From: Treponema sp. UBA7570
GTDB taxonomy: Bacteria > Spirochaetota > Spirochaetia > Treponematales > Treponemataceae
Length of the DNA: 6,491 nt
Assembly: GCA_002477955.1 (NCBI GenBank)
Contig: DLLE01000049.1
Span: 1 to 6,491, forward strand
Direction: 5' to 3'
Positions 5,179 to 6,491 of this stretch are shown in pieces (within the stretch, counting starts at the first letter, position 1; every line of letters begins with the position of its first letter). Under the pieces are notes generated by a model. The model was not told where the DNA came from. It saw nothing but the letters and a program-made list of their open reading frames with translations, and did no database searches. The position numbers and the translations under genes were made by a program.

Positions 5179-6384
5179 TTATGCAGAAGCCAGCCACTTT
5201 ACCGCATAAATCTGAATTATTCCGTTATGGTCAATGTTGTTTGAGTTGTCCAAAGTTATCAGAAGTTTCGGATAATTGTCCTTCATCAGCCTGAACGGGC
5301 GCAGTTCACGCTCCAAAGTGCTTTGCTCACGCACAGAAAGCGCAACCTGATAATATTCTGTCAGCCCGTCTTTTTTTGCCACAAAGTCAATTTCAAGGTC
5401 GTTGTATTTTCCAACATAGACTTCATAGCCGCGCCGCAAAAGCTCAAGATAAACCACATTTTCTAAGATAAATCCGTCATCGCCGGTTCTGATTCCCAGC
5501 ATAAAAAAACGCAGTCCCATGTCAACGGCGTAATATTTCTCAAGACTTTTAAGAAATTCCTTGCCTTTTATATCGTAGCGCGTCGCTTTGTAAAAAAGAT
5601 AACTTTCAGTCAATGCGCTGTAACAGTTTTCCACAGTAGCCGGGGAAGTTTTGCGTCCGCCGCTTGTCAATGTGTCGCTCACTTTCTTTGACGAGACAAG
5701 ATTTCCCACATTAGAAAGCGTGAACTTGCAGACTTTTTCCAGAACGTCAGAATCAGAAAGTTTTTTGCGCTGGATTATGTCTTTGAGAACAATAGTGGAA
5801 TAAATTCCGCGGATATAGTCGCGAACTAGATTCTTATCGGTACTGATTGACGCGACATAGGGAAATCCTCCGACCGAAACGTACTCGTTGTACAAAGTTT
5901 CATCCGCCGTAACTTCCTTTTTTAAAAAGTCACTCTTGAATTGCGCATATTCGGCAAACGAAAACGGCAGCATTTTTATTTCGACATACCGACCGGAGAG
6001 AAGAGTCGCAATCTCGCCTGAAAGCATATAGGCGTTTGAGCCAGTGATGTAAATGTCAACGTTGTCCTTTAGAAAAAGGCTGTTCACGACTTTTTCAAAC
6101 TGCGGAACAAGCTGAATTTCGTCAAGAAAAACATAGTTCATCTGCCCTGCAGTAATTTTTCCCCTCAAATGCTTATAAAGAACGTGATAATCGCAAAGGA
6201 ATTCGTTTTCAAGGTCGTCAAAATTGATTGAAATTGTGTTGCATTCTCCAAGTTTTTCGACTTCCGATTTAAACTGGCTAAGCAGCGTTGATTTTCCGCA
6301 ACGCCTTACGCCTGTAACAACTTTTATGACCTTTTTATCCTTCCAATTCCAAAGGATTTTCATAAATTCTTTTCGTACAACCAT
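5179..6384 (-). CDS. AAA-family ATP-binding protein with a DUF4143 C-terminal domain
   Basis: A 401-residue protein from the chosen ATG at 6384 (MVVRKEFMKILWNWKDKKVI). Walker A is GVRRCGKST (residues 25-33), the RxGKST form of this family. Walker B is YVFLDEIQ (84-91), and ITGSNAYMLSGEIATLLSGRY holds the sensor region. The C-terminal part carries the DUF4143 pattern, with LEIDFVAKKDG followed by YYQVA, a degenerate PD-(D/E)xK-like strand pair. Known of the family: widespread in anaerobes, cellular role not established; I assign none. The open frame continues upstream to a TTG at 6468, but that codon lies in a repeat copy and upstream of the promoter. The start at 6384 fits the family and lies at the predicted transcript start; ATG 6363 (MKILWNW) is the alternative. 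It is a single-gene unit, convergent with the lipoprotein gene. Confidence 0.9.
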   Translation of the reverse strand: MVVRKEFMKILWNWKDKKVIKVVTGVRRCGKSTLLSQFKSEVEKLGECNTISINFDDLENEFLCDYHVLYKHLRGKITAGQMNYVFLDEIQLVPQFEKVVNSLFLKDNVDIYITGSNAYMLSGEIATLLSGRYVEIKMLPFSFAEYAQFKSDFLKKEVTADETLYNEYVSVGGFPYVASISTDKNLVRDYIRGIYSTIVLKDIIQRKKLSDSDVLEKVCKFTLSNVGNLVSSKKVSDTLTSGGRKTSPATVENCYSALTESYLFYKATRYDIKGKEFLKSLEKYYAVDMGLRFFMLGIRTGDDGFILENVVYLELLRRGYEVYVGKYNDLEIDFVAKKDGLTEYYQVALSVREQSTLERELRPFRLMKDNYPKLLITLDNSNNIDHNGIIQIYAVKWLASA

Positions 6385-6391
6385 ACAACCG

Positions 6392-6420
6392 ATTATAAGT
6401 AAAAAGTTTTTAACGTGCAA
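6392..6420 (-). promoter_or_regulatory. Promoter of the ATPase gene
   Basis: On the minus strand TTGCAC (6415-6420), a 17 bp spacer and a perfect TATAAT (6392-6397). Only seven bases separate the -10 box from the ATG at 6384, so transcription should begin at or next to the start codon. No Shine-Dalgarno is present, consistent with a leaderless message or with use of ATG 6363. Confidence 0.65.
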
Positions 6421-6433
6421 GTTAAAAACTTTT
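6402..6433. promoter_or_regulatory. 13 bp perfect inverted repeat centred on the -35 box
   Basis: AAAAGTTTTTAAC (6402-6414) and GTTAAAAACTTTT (6421-6433) are exact reverse complements. The six bases between them are precisely the ATPase promoter's -35 hexamer. The position suggests an operator, but the cognate protein is unknown. Confidence 0.6.
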
Positions 6434-6461
6434 AGACAGAAGCTTTTTTTTAACATATAAA

Positions 6462-6491
6462 GCCCCAACTTCGAGTTTTGATAAGAACAGT
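6462..6491 (+). repeat. Terminal part of another inverted-repeat element (window edge)
   Basis: AACTTCGAGTTTTGATAAGAAC resembles the family terminus (AATTTCGAGTTTTAA) and, read on the other strand, the right end of copy B (CCGTTCTTATCAAGACTCGG). Only about 30 bases are in the window, so length and opposite end are unknown. It lies just upstream of the ATPase promoter. Confidence 0.6.

Noticed and set aside
6385..6468. N-terminal extension of the ATPase from a TTG at 6468
   Set aside because: The extension begins inside a repeat copy, has no family similarity, and lies upstream of a strong promoter placed at 6392-6420.

Overview
The window looks like accessory-type chromosome of an AT-rich spirochaete, most likely a host-associated Treponema. 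This is an inference from the lipoprotein with a loose lipobox and acidic tether, the DUF4143-type ATPase, the AT-rich base composition and the dispersed hairpin repeats carrying an ATTATCGGG/CCCGATAAT stem. No rRNA, tRNA or other phylogenetic marker is present to prove it.

Layout. 1-1380: a minus-strand operon, tetR-type regulator (479-1102) then a flavodoxin-domain gene (start 269, running off the left edge). Its promoter and two related operator palindromes lie at 1317-1373. 1406-1948: a divergent plus-strand GNAT acetyltransferase with its own promoter. 1998-2751: a dead DinJ/YafQ-type toxin-antitoxin pair; the antitoxin has an in-frame TAG and the toxin is split by a 180 bp repeat element. 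2819-3382: an O6-alkylguanine-DNA alkyltransferase gene on the minus strand. 3485-4868: a plus-strand lipoprotein gene with a nine-C tract upstream and an intrinsic terminator. 4880-5134: a non-coding array of about seven palindromic 16-mers spaced 40-41 bp. 5179-6384: a minus-strand AAA/DUF4143 ATPase whose promoter sits against its start codon.

The unifying feature is a short non-autonomous repeat family with about 20 bp terminal inverted repeats. Two full copies are both exactly 180 bp and about 93% identical by eye (283-462 and, inverted, 2073-2252). A divergent subtype is at 1130-1311 and the edge of another at 6462-6491. One copy interrupts the toxin between repeated TGATA/CTGATA flanks. 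One lies between tetR and the flavodoxin gene and one in the tetR leader. Removing those two would leave a tight operon with about 29 bp between genes and a leader of about 54 nt.

Functionally, the TetR protein probably represses its own promoter and thereby the flavodoxin gene. The other genes appear to be independent single-gene units. The best candidates for something undescribed are the 40-41 bp palindrome array, the element family with its datable insertion scar, and the C9 tract upstream of the lipoprotein.
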